Notes: generated from the letters alone by a model not told the origin. 33,341 nucleotides of DNA from Candidatus Roizmanbacteria bacterium GW2011_GWA2_35_19 (GCA_000990565.1 LBQC01000017.1:1-33341); one strand, 5' to 3'; positions 18,682-28,458 are shown, numbered from the stretch's first letter. Numbers and translations: made by a program.

Positions 18682-19371
18682 CTACGGGCAATCTTTCGAT
18701 TTTCTAAATCCTGCTTCCTCAGCTTCATCTTCCGTACAAAACCAACGGTCGCTCGTTCCTGGCTTAATCGTAATTTTATCATAGTTAAAACAATCAGGAG
18801 TGTGATAAATTCTTGAATTGGAAGCCTCACGGTAATTTCCCTTTATTATACAACCTTCTTTTTTTGTCTCGCAATATGAAGACCAGACTCCTCGACCTGC
18901 AAGCTTTGCTTTATCTTGAATTTGTTCTAATATGAGAGAGCTTTTAGTCATCGTCACTCCTTTGAAATAAACGGCCAATCCTTCTTCCAGCATTAATTCA
19001 TTTACTGATAAATTAGAAACATACAAATACGCCAAAGTTCTTCCAAAATTATCTTTACCGATTCTTTCGACTGAAATTATTTTATTTAATACAAGATCCT
19101 CAAGTCGGGACTTAGCGTCAATTCCAAGACATCCTTTGGGGTACTCTGGAGAATTAATTTCATATAGCCGTATTCTCTCCCCGCCTTCAACATCCAAAGT
19201 GTCTCCGTCAATCACCCGAATTACATTTGCTTTTAGTAATTTATTTTTAGCTTTACTAAAAAAGCCGTTTTTCGAAATATGATAAATATTAAATAAGATT
19301 GAAATAAACAATAAAACAAGTATCCAAAAAAAACTTAATGAAAATCTTTTTTCAAAACGATTTATTTTCAT
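18682..19371 (-). CDS. membrane-anchored thermonuclease (SNase-like) with C-terminal Cys-rich domain
   Basis: VIRVIDGDTLDVEGGERIRLYEINSPE, FGRTLAYLYV; HTPDCFNYDKITIKPGTSDRWFCTEDEAEEAGFRKSKDCP tail. Confidence 0.9.
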   Translation of the reverse strand: MKINRFEKRFSLSFFWILVLLFISILFNIYHISKNGFFSKAKNKLLKANVIRVIDGDTLDVEGGERIRLYEINSPEYPKGCLGIDAKSRLEDLVLNKIISVERIGKDNFGRTLAYLYVSNLSVNELMLEEGLAVYFKGVTMTKSSLILEQIQDKAKLAGRGVWSSYCETKKEGCIIKGNYREASNSRIYHTPDCFNYDKITIKPGTSDRWFCTEDEAEEAGFRKSKDCP

Positions 19372-19400
19372 TATTAATTTTTATTATATTACATTTTCCC

Positions 19401-19426
19401 GCTTTAATTATTTAATTAATTAAAGC
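19401..19426. repeat. AT-rich hairpin repeat GCTTTAATTATTTAATTAATTAAAGC
   Basis: 10-bp perfect stem; 30-nt identity (with preceding tccc) to 30896-30925. Confidence 0.8.
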
Positions 19427-19433
19427 AGAGAAT

Positions 19434-19871
19434 TTACATTCCGTAGTTTTTTTCCCTGTCCCTTTCAAATTTGTTTTTCCAGGCAGTTTTCCAATCAACA
19501 CGGTATGCACCCGGTGGATAAATAGAATTATGTATATCTTTCAGGAATCCTTTTATTTTTTCATTTCTTAACATACTTCTAAAACTAGGAACAATTCCTT
19601 GGCTTTTCTCCATGAGGAGTGAAAATTTAGCGACCGTGGCTGAGGAAACTTTTAGGACCTCACAAATATTCCTATGTTCAATTTTTTTAAGTAGCAGGTA
19701 AATAATTGCAATCCTTTTGGCGATCATTATCCTTTCAACCGTAGATAGTAAATCGACAATTACTTTTCTAAATTCCTCCTTATCTTCAGTGTTCCCGACG
19801 ATTTCAAAAAAAAGATCAAAAAGTTTCCCCAGTTTTTCTTCACTCAATGGGTATTGTGATATTCTCGCCAT
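19434..19871 (-). CDS. TrpR/YerC/YecD-family DNA-binding protein
   Basis: KRIAIIYLLLKKIEHRNICEVLKVSSATVAKFSLLME helix-turn-helix of the TrpR family. Confidence 0.75.
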   Translation of the reverse strand: MARISQYPLSEEKLGKLFDLFFEIVGNTEDKEEFRKVIVDLLSTVERIMIAKRIAIIYLLLKKIEHRNICEVLKVSSATVAKFSLLMEKSQGIVPSFRSMLRNEKIKGFLKDIHNSIYPPGAYRVDWKTAWKNKFERDREKNYGM

Positions 19872-19876
19872 ACATC

Positions 19877-19892
19877 AATTATTTAAATAATT
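19877..19892. repeat. 16-nt perfect palindrome aattatttaaataatt overlapping the probable -10 of the TrpR-like gene
   Basis: Read directly. Confidence 0.6.
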
Positions 19893-19976
19893 AAAGCGAA
19901 GTCAATAGACTATATGCTACAAACGGTCGACATTGGCTCATATTAACAATAGATTTACTTCGATATACCAATTTAT

Positions 19977-21011
19977 TTATCGATCTCGGTTTACCGGAGT
20001 TGGCGTTAAGGTTGACTTAGGAGTAATAGTTGGAGTGATCCAATCTGGAGGCTTACCGGCAAAAGTTCCTTGACCTGGTTTTATCCCTGTTACTTTTTGA
20101 ATCCATGGTAAATATTCATATACATTCTTGTAGAAAGCCTTATAATTAGTCAAATCCGATATAAAATCACCACCCACACTGATTCCGGTTAAATAATATT
20201 TTCCGCTTTGATAAAAGAATAATGGTCCGCCAGAGTCTCCACTATTTACAATTTGACCAGTATCGTTATAAAAACTCATTAAATATGTTTTGTAGAATTT
20301 ATCACTATTTAGAGAGACTACATTTTTAGAAAACTCCTTTATTATAACTTTACCTTGTTGCAAAACATCAGGAGACGTATTTTTTAAGTCCGTGCTTCCC
20401 CATCCTAAAATTAAACCATTTTTATTCAAAATGTTTTTATAAGTATTTTGATCAATTAACGATAAATATGGTAGGTTAATATTCTCAGTTAATTCAATAA
20501 GTCCAATATCATTAGCATCAAACTCACACAACTAACCTTCTTTACATTCAGAAATTACTTTTACAATTTCCTGTGGCTCTATTAAGTAGGTGTTTTTTAC
20601 TTTTGGAAAAATTAATGAAACATTTTTTTTATTATTGTTATCACTTAGTTTATACAAATTTAAAACTACGCGTAAATTATATGGACTTACCTTATATTTC
20701 ATTTCTACATCAAATGTTAAGCAATGTCGGGCTGTGATTATCCATTTCGGTGAAATTAAAGCCCCACCGCAGTATACTCTAGAAATTCCAAAACTAGCAT
20801 TGTGTTGGATATACACCATAAAAGGCCATTCGCCGGGATCTGCTGGGTGTCCTCCAATTATTGGCTGCACAGTCTCCGCTTTTGTAATTGTAGTTTTTTG
20901 GTTGCTGTTAATTTTGATTGCTACTATGAAGAATAAAAAAATTGTGATAAATAAAATTGCTGCAAAGAAAATCTGTTTTGAAAAACAAAATTTATCAACG
21001 AATTTAGACAT
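19977..21011 (-). pseudogene. secreted trypsin-like (S1) serine protease interrupted by in-frame TAG at 20532-20534
   Basis: IIGGHPADPGEWPFM, WIITARHC (His), DANDIGLIEL (Asp), NSGDSGGPLF (Ser); the two ORFs abut in the same frame. Confidence 0.8.
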
Positions 21012-21017
21012 AAATAA

Positions 21018-21058
21018 ATTATAGCAGTATATCTTTGATATTTGATCTTTGGTATAAT
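21018..21058. promoter_or_regulatory. divergent extended -10 promoters, each 6 nt from an ATG
   Basis: - : TGC-TATAAT(21023-21018)-6 nt-ATG(21011); + : TGG-TATAAT(21053-21058)-6 nt-ATG(21065). Confidence 0.6.
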
Positions 21059-21064
21059 TGGGAG

Positions 21065-23526
21065 ATGTATCAATCGCGTCGCTTACGCTTCCGGTCCCAA
21101 TATTTAAAGCAAAGACTACTTTATTTTTTCCTCATTGGCGCGACTGCTTTTATAGTCCTTGGATTTATTTTTTCATTTTTAATTTTTGCTTGGTATGCAA
21201 AAGATCTTCCTTCCCCTGCTAAACTTTCTCAATCATCCGGTAATTCAACCGTATTTCAGGATCGTGATGGTAAAGTGCTTTATGAAATGTATAAAGATAA
21301 AAATCGAGTGCCTGTCACATTTGAGGAAATACCTGATTATCTAAAGCAGGCAACGATTGCGACTGAAGATAAGAATTTTTATAAACATCAGGGCATATCC
21401 CAGTTTGGAATTATAAGAGCCGTGTTTAATATGCTTGCAGGCCGCGGTCTTCAGAGTGGATCGACAATTACTCAGCAACTTATAAAAAACGCCCTTCTTA
21501 CATCCCGCCAAACAATTACTCGAAAAATTCAAGAAATGATTTTAGCTATCGAAGTCGAAAGGCGATATAAAAAAGATGAAATTCTCCTCATGTATCTTAA
21601 TGAATCTCCATATGGCGGATCTTTTTGGGGGATCGGTACGGCCGCTAAAGGATATTTTGATAAAAACCCAAAAGATTTAAATTTGCTTGAAAGTGCATTT
21701 CTTGCAGGACTTCCTCAGAGTCCTTCGCGCTATTCGCCCTTTATTGGGAAAGAAGGCGCTTGGAAATCCCGAACAACCGATGTCTTACGTCGAATGCGAG
21801 AAGATAAATATATAACTTCTGCTCAAGAAAAAAAAGCTTTAGCAGATATAAAAAATCTCACCTTTTCGAAAATCAGAATGCCAATAAATGCGCCCCACTT
21901 TGTTTTCTATACCAAAGATAATATTGTTGCGGAATATGGTGAAAAAATAATTGATCAGGGAATAAAAGTAAAGACGACGCTTTCTGCTAAAGTCCAGGAA
22001 ATGGTCGAGAAAATAGTCCGCGAAGAAATTGAAAAATTAAAAGATTATAATGCGACCAATGCAGCAGTTGTAGTCCTTGACACAAAAACCGGTGAGATTC
22101 TTTCAATGGTCGGATCATATGACTACAATGACGAAAAATTCGGAAAGTTTAATGCGGCTCTAGGTCTTCGTCAGCCCGGATCAGCGATCAAGCCGATTAC
22201 TTATGCGACTGCTTTTGAAAAAGGCTACACACCAGCGACCGTCCTCATGGATGTCTCGACTGAGTTTGGTAATTCAACTACAGAAAAGCCATATACTCCT
22301 GTTAACTATGACGGGAAGTTTCGTGGTCCTATGCAAGTCAGGTTTGCTCTTGGAAATTCAGAGAATATACCGGCAGTAAAAATTCTCGCCATGGTCGGTA
22401 TCCGTGATTTTCTTCAGAAAGCGTCAGATATGGGTTTAAGCCAATTTGCCCCAACTGATAAAAATCTCAATCGCTTCGGTCTTGCGGTTACCTTGGGTGG
22501 TGGCGAGACGACGCTACTTGACCTGACCTCCGCCTTTTCTGTATTTGCCTCAGGCGGTCTTAAAAGGGAAGTTTCATCAATTGCTGAAATTCGAGATTTT
22601 AAAAATAAGTCAATCTACAAAAAGGTACGAATTAAAGAAAAATCAGTTCTAACACCCGAGGTTTCATTTTTGGTTTCCCATATACTCTCAGACAACAATG
22701 CCCGCCTTGAAGTCTTTGGTCCAAATTCTTATCTTAATATTCCGGGTAAAACGGTCGCTGTCAAAACAGGTACTACCGATGATAAGAGGGATAACTGGGC
22801 GGTTGGATACACTAAGGGCGTGACAGTCGGCGTCTGGGCTGGGAATAATGACAATTCACCGATGAATGCCAAGATTGCATCAGGTGCAACCGGCGCCTCT
22901 TCTATTTTTTATAGAGTTATAAGAGAGCTTCTGAAAACCTACGACGATGGGATAATTGAAAAACCGGACAAGGTAAAAGCGGTCACGATCGATTCCTATT
23001 TAGGTGGAATACCGAAAGAAAAACTGGTAACTTTGAAGAAAAAGAATTCTTGGTTTTTACAGAAGATGACCCGGTCTCGACTGACGGTAAAAACCGTTGG
23101 CAGGAGGCGATAGATAACTGGCTTAAGGACCAAAAAGATGACAAATATCATCCCCCTACCGAGGTGTCAGACGCATCTGCTGACAGCGTTGTTGTCTCAA
23201 TAAAAAATCCTCAAGGACAAACAACAATATCGTCAGGTAATGTAAATATTAAGGTGAAAATAACCAGCGTTAAGAAGCTGAAAAATGTGAAAATTAAACT
23301 TAACGGAAGTGAGATAAAAAACTATAATGAAGATAAAAGAGAGGTTGATGAAACAATTTCAATCACAACTGATGGGGTCTATGAGCTACAAGTAAGTGCA
23401 GTCAATGAAGATGATAAGACCGGAGAATCCACCATCAAATTCGGAGTCAATAAACCATGGGATTATGTTACTCCTCTCTCCGCGACTCCTACTCCAATCT
23501 TTTCCCCCACCCCAACGCCTATCTAA
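21065..23526 (+). CDS. penicillin-binding protein 1A (transglycosylase/transpeptidase), frameshifted near 23035-23050, with Pro/Thr-rich C-terminus
   Basis: ATEDKNFYKHQGI, GSTITQQLIKN, RQPGSAIKPITYA, VKTGTTDDKRDNWAVGYT; frame 23050-23526 continues …FEEKEFLVFTEDDPVSTDGKNRWQEAIDNWL. Confidence 0.9.
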
Positions 23527-23538
23527 AATCGATTAATG

Positions 23539-25446
23539 TTAATTCAATTTTTCAAGTTCTTTTTTTGCTTCTTCCTCGGTTATGTTTCTCTCTGGAGATG
23601 AATAATAAAAACGAAGTGTTAGCCTGTTTTTATATAAAGTCAAAACTTCGATATTTTGCAGTAGTTTAGATTGTTGTGCCACCTTCAAAATGACCTCGTA
23701 GGTCAGACGCGGCGAGAGGTCAAAGGTCTTATCGAGCTTAATCACCGCGTATGGATGAATGTGTATATAATCAGGAACTACTCGGGAATTTTCAATAAAC
23801 AACTTTAAATCAATTTCGATCATATATATTCCATCTTTTTCTTGGATAGAATCTTTATCAAAAATTGACTTGGAAATATTTAATTCTCGACATAATCCTT
23901 CAACTATTCCTTTCAGGTCCAAATAATCTGTGCTTACCGCAATTCCGAGTCTATATATTTCATCAGGCAAATCGCCTTTTTTTGGTAAATAAACTTTGGC
24001 AATTTCAAAGAATTTAAGAATTTCTTTACGACCAGAATTATCTTTAATATTTTTATATAGTGATGGGAGCAAGCTAATCCTTAAAAACTCTATATCCGTC
24101 GAAATACTATTTGAAAGTCGGAGGTGATCTTCAATTTTAAGTCCCGAGTCTAAAATTAAGTTTTTCGAAATCATTGAATAATTAATTACTTCATTAAGAC
24201 CCAGATGTTTAAGAAATAATTTAGTTTTATTTTGAAAAACAAAAAGATCTTCCATATCCTTTGGCTGATCTACAAATACTGATGGTTGTAATACTGAGGG
24301 GATATTGTGATATCCATAAATTCTTGCGACCTCTTCAACTAAATCCTCGGGAATTGAAATATCATATTTTCGATATGATGGCGCTTCGACACTAATTACA
24401 TTTTCACGATCGTGAAGGAGATAATTTATTTTGAAACCCAGACTTTCTAAAATTTGATTTATTTTTTTTCTATCAATCTTTATTCCAATAAGTTTGTCAA
24501 ATAAATCATATTTCATCACTAATTTCTTTCCTTTGAAAGGGGCTGGATAAATATCATATATATTAGAAGCAATTTTTCCTCCAGCATATTTTTGAAGGAG
24601 CTCTACTCCGTAAGCAGTAGTTGCTTCGACTCTTTCCTCATCAAGCCCTTTTTCAAAATAAGTGGCCGCGACCGTCCTCACTCCGGTTGTCATGACGGTC
24701 TTCCTTATTTTTTCTTTGTTATATGTTTGGACAAAAAGAAGAACTCTTCTAGTTGAATTTGAAATGGCTGAATTGGCTCCCCCCATAACTCCACAAAGAT
24801 CAATTATCGTGCCCGTCCCATTCTCAATCACAATGTCTCCACCTGGTAAAGTTACTTCCTTATCATCAAGAGTGATAATTTTTTCTCCTTTTTTAGACTC
24901 CCTCATAGTCATTACCCCATCTTTTATTTTGTTAAAATCAAAAGTGTGGACAGGCTGGCCAAGTGCAAGCATTAAATAGTTTGATATATCAACAACATTA
25001 TTGATAGATTTAATTCCTGATGCAACTAGTCTCTCTGTTATAAATTTAGGCGAGGGTCCAATTTTAATATTGTCAATTACAACTGCAGTAAATCGAGAGC
25101 AAAGATCAGGATTAAGAATTTTTACTTTTAAAAAATCTTGAGGAGGAATCGGAGATGACGACGAAAAGATTTGGTTAAATTTATATTTAACTAACGGATT
25201 TGTTTTTAATTTGGCTTTTTTTCCAAACATTGGTAAAATTGCGACTGCTTCTTGAGCGATACCTAAAACAGAAGCATAATCGATTCGATTTGAAATTATT
25301 TCTATATCATAAACATAGTCGTCTCCTACTTTATTAACCGATTCTATTGATGGTCCGCAAAGAGACAGATAATCGCGGATTTCATTCGGGGTAGCGTCCG
25401 TATCTAAATATTCCAATAGCCAGTTATGAGTTATTTTGATATTCAT
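23539..25446 (-). CDS. pheT: phenylalanine--tRNA ligase beta subunit, short form
   Basis: MNIKITHNWLLEYLDTDATPNEIRDYLSLCGPSIESV, NVVDISNYLMLALGQPVHTFD, PEDLVEEVARIYGYHNIPS. Confidence 0.93.
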   Translation of the reverse strand: MNIKITHNWLLEYLDTDATPNEIRDYLSLCGPSIESVNKVGDDYVYDIEIISNRIDYASVLGIAQEAVAILPMFGKKAKLKTNPLVKYKFNQIFSSSSPIPPQDFLKVKILNPDLCSRFTAVVIDNIKIGPSPKFITERLVASGIKSINNVVDISNYLMLALGQPVHTFDFNKIKDGVMTMRESKKGEKIITLDDKEVTLPGGDIVIENGTGTIIDLCGVMGGANSAISNSTRRVLLFVQTYNKEKIRKTVMTTGVRTVAATYFEKGLDEERVEATTAYGVELLQKYAGGKIASNIYDIYPAPFKGKKLVMKYDLFDKLIGIKIDRKKINQILESLGFKINYLLHDRENVISVEAPSYRKYDISIPEDLVEEVARIYGYHNIPSVLQPSVFVDQPKDMEDLFVFQNKTKLFLKHLGLNEVINYSMISKNLILDSGLKIEDHLRLSNSISTDIEFLRISLLPSLYKNIKDNSGRKEILKFFEIAKVYLPKKGDLPDEIYRLGIAVSTDYLDLKGIVEGLCRELNISKSIFDKDSIQEKDGIYMIEIDLKLFIENSRVVPDYIHIHPYAVIKLDKTFDLSPRLTYEVILKVAQQSKLLQNIEVLTLYKNRLTLRFYYSSPERNITEEEAKKELEKLN

Positions 25447-25583
25447 ATATTTTAATTTTCAATTTTCAGTTCTCAATTTTCATTGAATTTTCAATGAATC
25501 AGTTTTCAAACTGTAAATTGTCTAAATGAAAATTTATTGAAAAATGCCTGCCTGCCGGCAGGTAAATTGATAATTGAAAATTG
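25447..25583. repeat. composite intergenic element: (TTTTCAA)n heptamers - CCTGCCTGCCGGCAGG - inverted (AATTGAA)n heptamers
   Basis: tttaattttcaattttcagttctcaattttc … tgcctgcctgccggcaggtaaattgataattgaaaattg. Confidence 0.8.
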
Positions 25584-26530
25584 CTAGAACTGTTCCAGGA
25601 AACGAATGTCTCCTGAATAATAATTTCTAATATCATCAAGTCCATATTTCATCATAATTACGCGCTCTATACCGAATCCAAAAGCCCAACCAGAGTATTT
25701 TTTTGGGTCAATCCCGCCATCTTTCAAAACATTAGGGTGGACCATACCAGTCCCACCAAGTTCAAGCCATCCAGACTTGCAGACTTTACATCGGACACCC
25801 TCAGGGTGACCATTCTGCCTCTGGTCACCCTGAGGGTGTCCAGAAAAGCCAGTTCCCTTGCAAACAGTGCAGGTAATATCAACCTCAAATGAAGGTTCGG
25901 TAAGCCTTCAAATTGGTGAAACATCGGGGTGTGGGTGGCATCCCAGTTTGGCCGATAGCACTTGGAAATATTAATCATTCTAATTGGTGGCTGACCCACT
26001 CTTTTCATTTCTCTATTCTGGCCGTTTGAAGTATGAGGAGTTAAGACCATTCGGTCAAATTTTGGGTGGGCAGGAGCATTAATATATGATGTTTCAAAAT
26101 CATCTCTCGCTGGGTGGCCTTTTGGCATATTTAAAGACCCAAAAGCTCCCCATTCCCAGTCAACTTCTGGGTATGAAACTCTAATAAAACCGATTTTCTC
26201 AAAAATTTTGGTAATTTCTTCGACAGCTAAAGAAACAATGTGCAAGCTACCCCTCGGATAGATTTTACCAGGAAGTGTTGAGTCAAAGAATTCATCTGTT
26301 GTTTTACCCCTTAATTCTTTTCTCCTTACTTCGATTAATCGAAGTACATCGTTTTTAATCTTATTTACTTTTTGGCCATACTCGCGTTTTTCTTCGTTAG
26401 GAGTGTCTTTGATAGCCGAAAGTAACTTATTTATTTCACCATTACGGCCTAAATACTTTATTTCAAGTTGATTAATTTCTAGTAATGATTTAGAACCATT
26501 AATTTCAGTTTTATATTTTTTGGAATCCAT
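25584..26530 (-). pseudogene. pheS: phenylalanine--tRNA ligase alpha subunit, internal deletion plus frameshift near 25901
   Basis: N-terminal part to [11 protein letters not shown] in one frame; [18 protein letters not shown]…[48 protein letters not shown] in another; intervening catalytic segment absent. Confidence 0.85.
25793..25841. repeat. perfect 20-bp-arm inverted repeat inside pheS
   Basis: ggacaccctcagggtgacca-ttctgcctc-tggtcaccctgagggtgtcc. Confidence 0.9.
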
Positions 26531-26541
26531 AGTATGTTGAA

Positions 26542-26592
26542 ATTATAAAACAAAAAAGTATTATTGACAATCAATAATCTTTTAAGTTATCA
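26542..26592. promoter_or_regulatory. divergent promoters of pheS (-) and 26600 gene (+) sharing one -35 box TTGACAA
   Basis: - : TTGTCA(26570-26565)-17-TATAAT(26547-26542); + : TTGACA(26564-26569)-17-TTATCA(26587-26592). Confidence 0.6.
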
Positions 26593-26599
26593 TTTATTA

Positions 26600-28018
26600 A
26601 TGAATGAAAATAAGTTCTGTATTTCAAAAAGAAGTATAGGGATCCTGTTTATATTTGTTTTTTTGCTCATTTTTATTTTCGGCATAAATATAATTGTTAA
26701 AACAAGATATTTACGGAATTCAAAAGCCGTAGAGGCTTCATCTACTGCCTACTCAAGTTTTAATACTGATACAGAAGTTAAAACCGTCACAACTTCATCA
26801 ATGTTTAAAAAATTTAAATATAACTTATTTAAAGGGAGACTAGACAGACAAAATCAGTACTTTTTTATGGCAAAAATCATTGCATATATAAAGCCAGTGT
26901 CGCAATCTACATCACTAAGTATTATAAATTCTCTTTATAGTAATTTTTACTATTTAAACAAAACTTCATCCGATGCATTTAATAATTTAATAAACAAAAA
27001 TTATAAATTACCAAAAAATATAAGTAATTTATTATTTTCAACGGTCCTCATTGAAAAAACTGATTGCGATAGTTTTTGGTATTGGTTATTTCATATCAAG
27101 TCTTGCTATTGTCAAGGACTAATGACAATCAATCCTCCATGGTTTTGCACATCTGATGCAGGACTCATTCCTGATCCGGTAGCTGAGGCACAAAAAATAG
27201 CATTAAATAACGTATATTTCGGAGGACCATCTATTGATCCGAAACTAGTAAAAATCGTAAACGACTCTTTTAAAATATTCAACTTACTCAAGACGATTTC
27301 AGCACTAACAGGGACTGGAAATACTTCTGATCCTGGTGAAAATTTGTTAGGATTTGATACATCAACTTTGTCTTCAACAGAAAGAAACGACCTAATAGAT
27401 ACACTAGTTACTCAAGCTAATAGTCAGCAAATTCCGATTGAAGTAGAAATAGGATTTGGATCGGGTGACTTTTATAACGTTTGCCAAGAAAATTTTCTCT
27501 GCCTTAAATTTGACTTAAAAGCTGATGCTTTAAGCCAATACACTGTCGATCCAAATGCTAATTATGGTATTTCTTACTATTTTCACGATGATTTCTATTC
27601 AACTGCCGTACATTCAGCTGATAGAATATTTTTAGTATCACCATATCCTCATGATCCAAATCCAATTTTAAACGATCCTTATTTGTACAATACTAATACA
27701 GTTAATTTAATTAAAAATTCTTCAACAAAAATAAAAGTAGGTGGGTATGTATTTGTTTTATTAGATCCGTATTATAATGCTGATTTTTCTACACCTCCAC
27801 CATCAGGTTTTGACAACGAACAAATTCTTAACAAAATTAGATCAGATTATGCAGGGAATTTAGATTACACAGTCGATAGCTTTCGACTTGGAAAAATACC
27901 AAGTCAATATAAAGGGATGAATATACCATGGTTATCAGACCCAAAATCTAGATTTTTTGATAAAATGGACACTTTTTTTAAAGATGTATGGGTCCTAGTG
28001 ATTAAAAGAGTTGAATAA
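26600..28018 (+). CDS. membrane-anchored hypothetical protein with SAM-methyltransferase-like C-terminal domain
   Basis: N-terminal TM anchor; C-terminal VEIGFGSGDFYNV (motif I-like), ADRIFLVSPYPHDP, TKIKVGGYVFVLLDPYY. Confidence 0.55.
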   Translation: MNENKFCISKRSIGILFIFVFLLIFIFGINIIVKTRYLRNSKAVEASSTAYSSFNTDTEVKTVTTSSMFKKFKYNLFKGRLDRQNQYFFMAKIIAYIKPVSQSTSLSIINSLYSNFYYLNKTSSDAFNNLINKNYKLPKNISNLLFSTVLIEKTDCDSFWYWLFHIKSCYCQGLMTINPPWFCTSDAGLIPDPVAEAQKIALNNVYFGGPSIDPKLVKIVNDSFKIFNLLKTISALTGTGNTSDPGENLLGFDTSTLSSTERNDLIDTLVTQANSQQIPIEVEIGFGSGDFYNVCQENFLCLKFDLKADALSQYTVDPNANYGISYYFHDDFYSTAVHSADRIFLVSPYPHDPNPILNDPYLYNTNTVNLIKNSSTKIKVGGYVFVLLDPYYNADFSTPPPSGFDNEQILNKIRSDYAGNLDYTVDSFRLGKIPSQYKGMNIPWLSDPKSRFFDKMDTFFKDVWVLVIKRVE

Positions 28019-28019
28019 A

Positions 28020-28361
28020 TTAACTTACCTTTTCGACGATTTTTTTGAAGACTTCTGGGTGTTCAACTACGATCTGAGAAAGGACTTTTCTATCTAATTC
28101 GATTTTTTTCGTTGACAAAAGATTAATAAATTTTGAGTATGTTAAGCCAAGCTCTCTTAATGCAGCGTTAAGTCTAATAATCCAGAGTGTCCTAAAATCT
28201 CTTTTTTTAAGTTTTCGACCGGCAAAGGCATATTCTCCAGCGTGAAGGACAGCCTCTTTGGCTTTTTTAAACTGCTTGTGGCGCGTCATCCAATAACCGC
28301 TCGCCAGCTTCAATACTTTTTTATGTTTTCTTCTTGTATCTACTCCTGATTTGACTCTCAT
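28020..28361 (-). CDS. rplT: 50S ribosomal protein L20
   Basis: MRVKSGVDTRRKHKKVLKLASGYWMTRHKQFKKAKEAVLHAGEYAFAGRKLKKRDFRTLWIIRLNAALRELGLTYSKFI. Confidence 0.95.
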   Translation of the reverse strand: MRVKSGVDTRRKHKKVLKLASGYWMTRHKQFKKAKEAVLHAGEYAFAGRKLKKRDFRTLWIIRLNAALRELGLTYSKFINLLSTKKIELDRKVLSQIVVEHPEVFKKIVEKVS

Positions 28362-28370
28362 ATTATTTAA

Positions 28371-28458
28371 AAATTCTAAATACTAAATTCTAAGATCCAA
28401 ATAAACCTTAAATTCTAAATCATAAACAATAGGAAGTTTAGTATTTTGAATTTTCTTA
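28371..28458. repeat. long heptamer-periodic array with inverted symmetry, overlapping the 3' end of rpmI
   Basis: AAATTCT AAATACT AAATTCT AAGATCC AAATAAA (cctt) AAATTCT AAATCAT AAACAAT AGGAAGT TTAGTAT TTTGAAT TTTCTTA. Confidence 0.85.

Noticed and set aside
20532-20534. TAG recoded as an amino acid (alternative genetic code)
   Set aside because: rpmF, pheS, the thermonuclease and rpmI frames end at TAG in normal positions, so TAG acts as stop here; a local mutation or error is likelier
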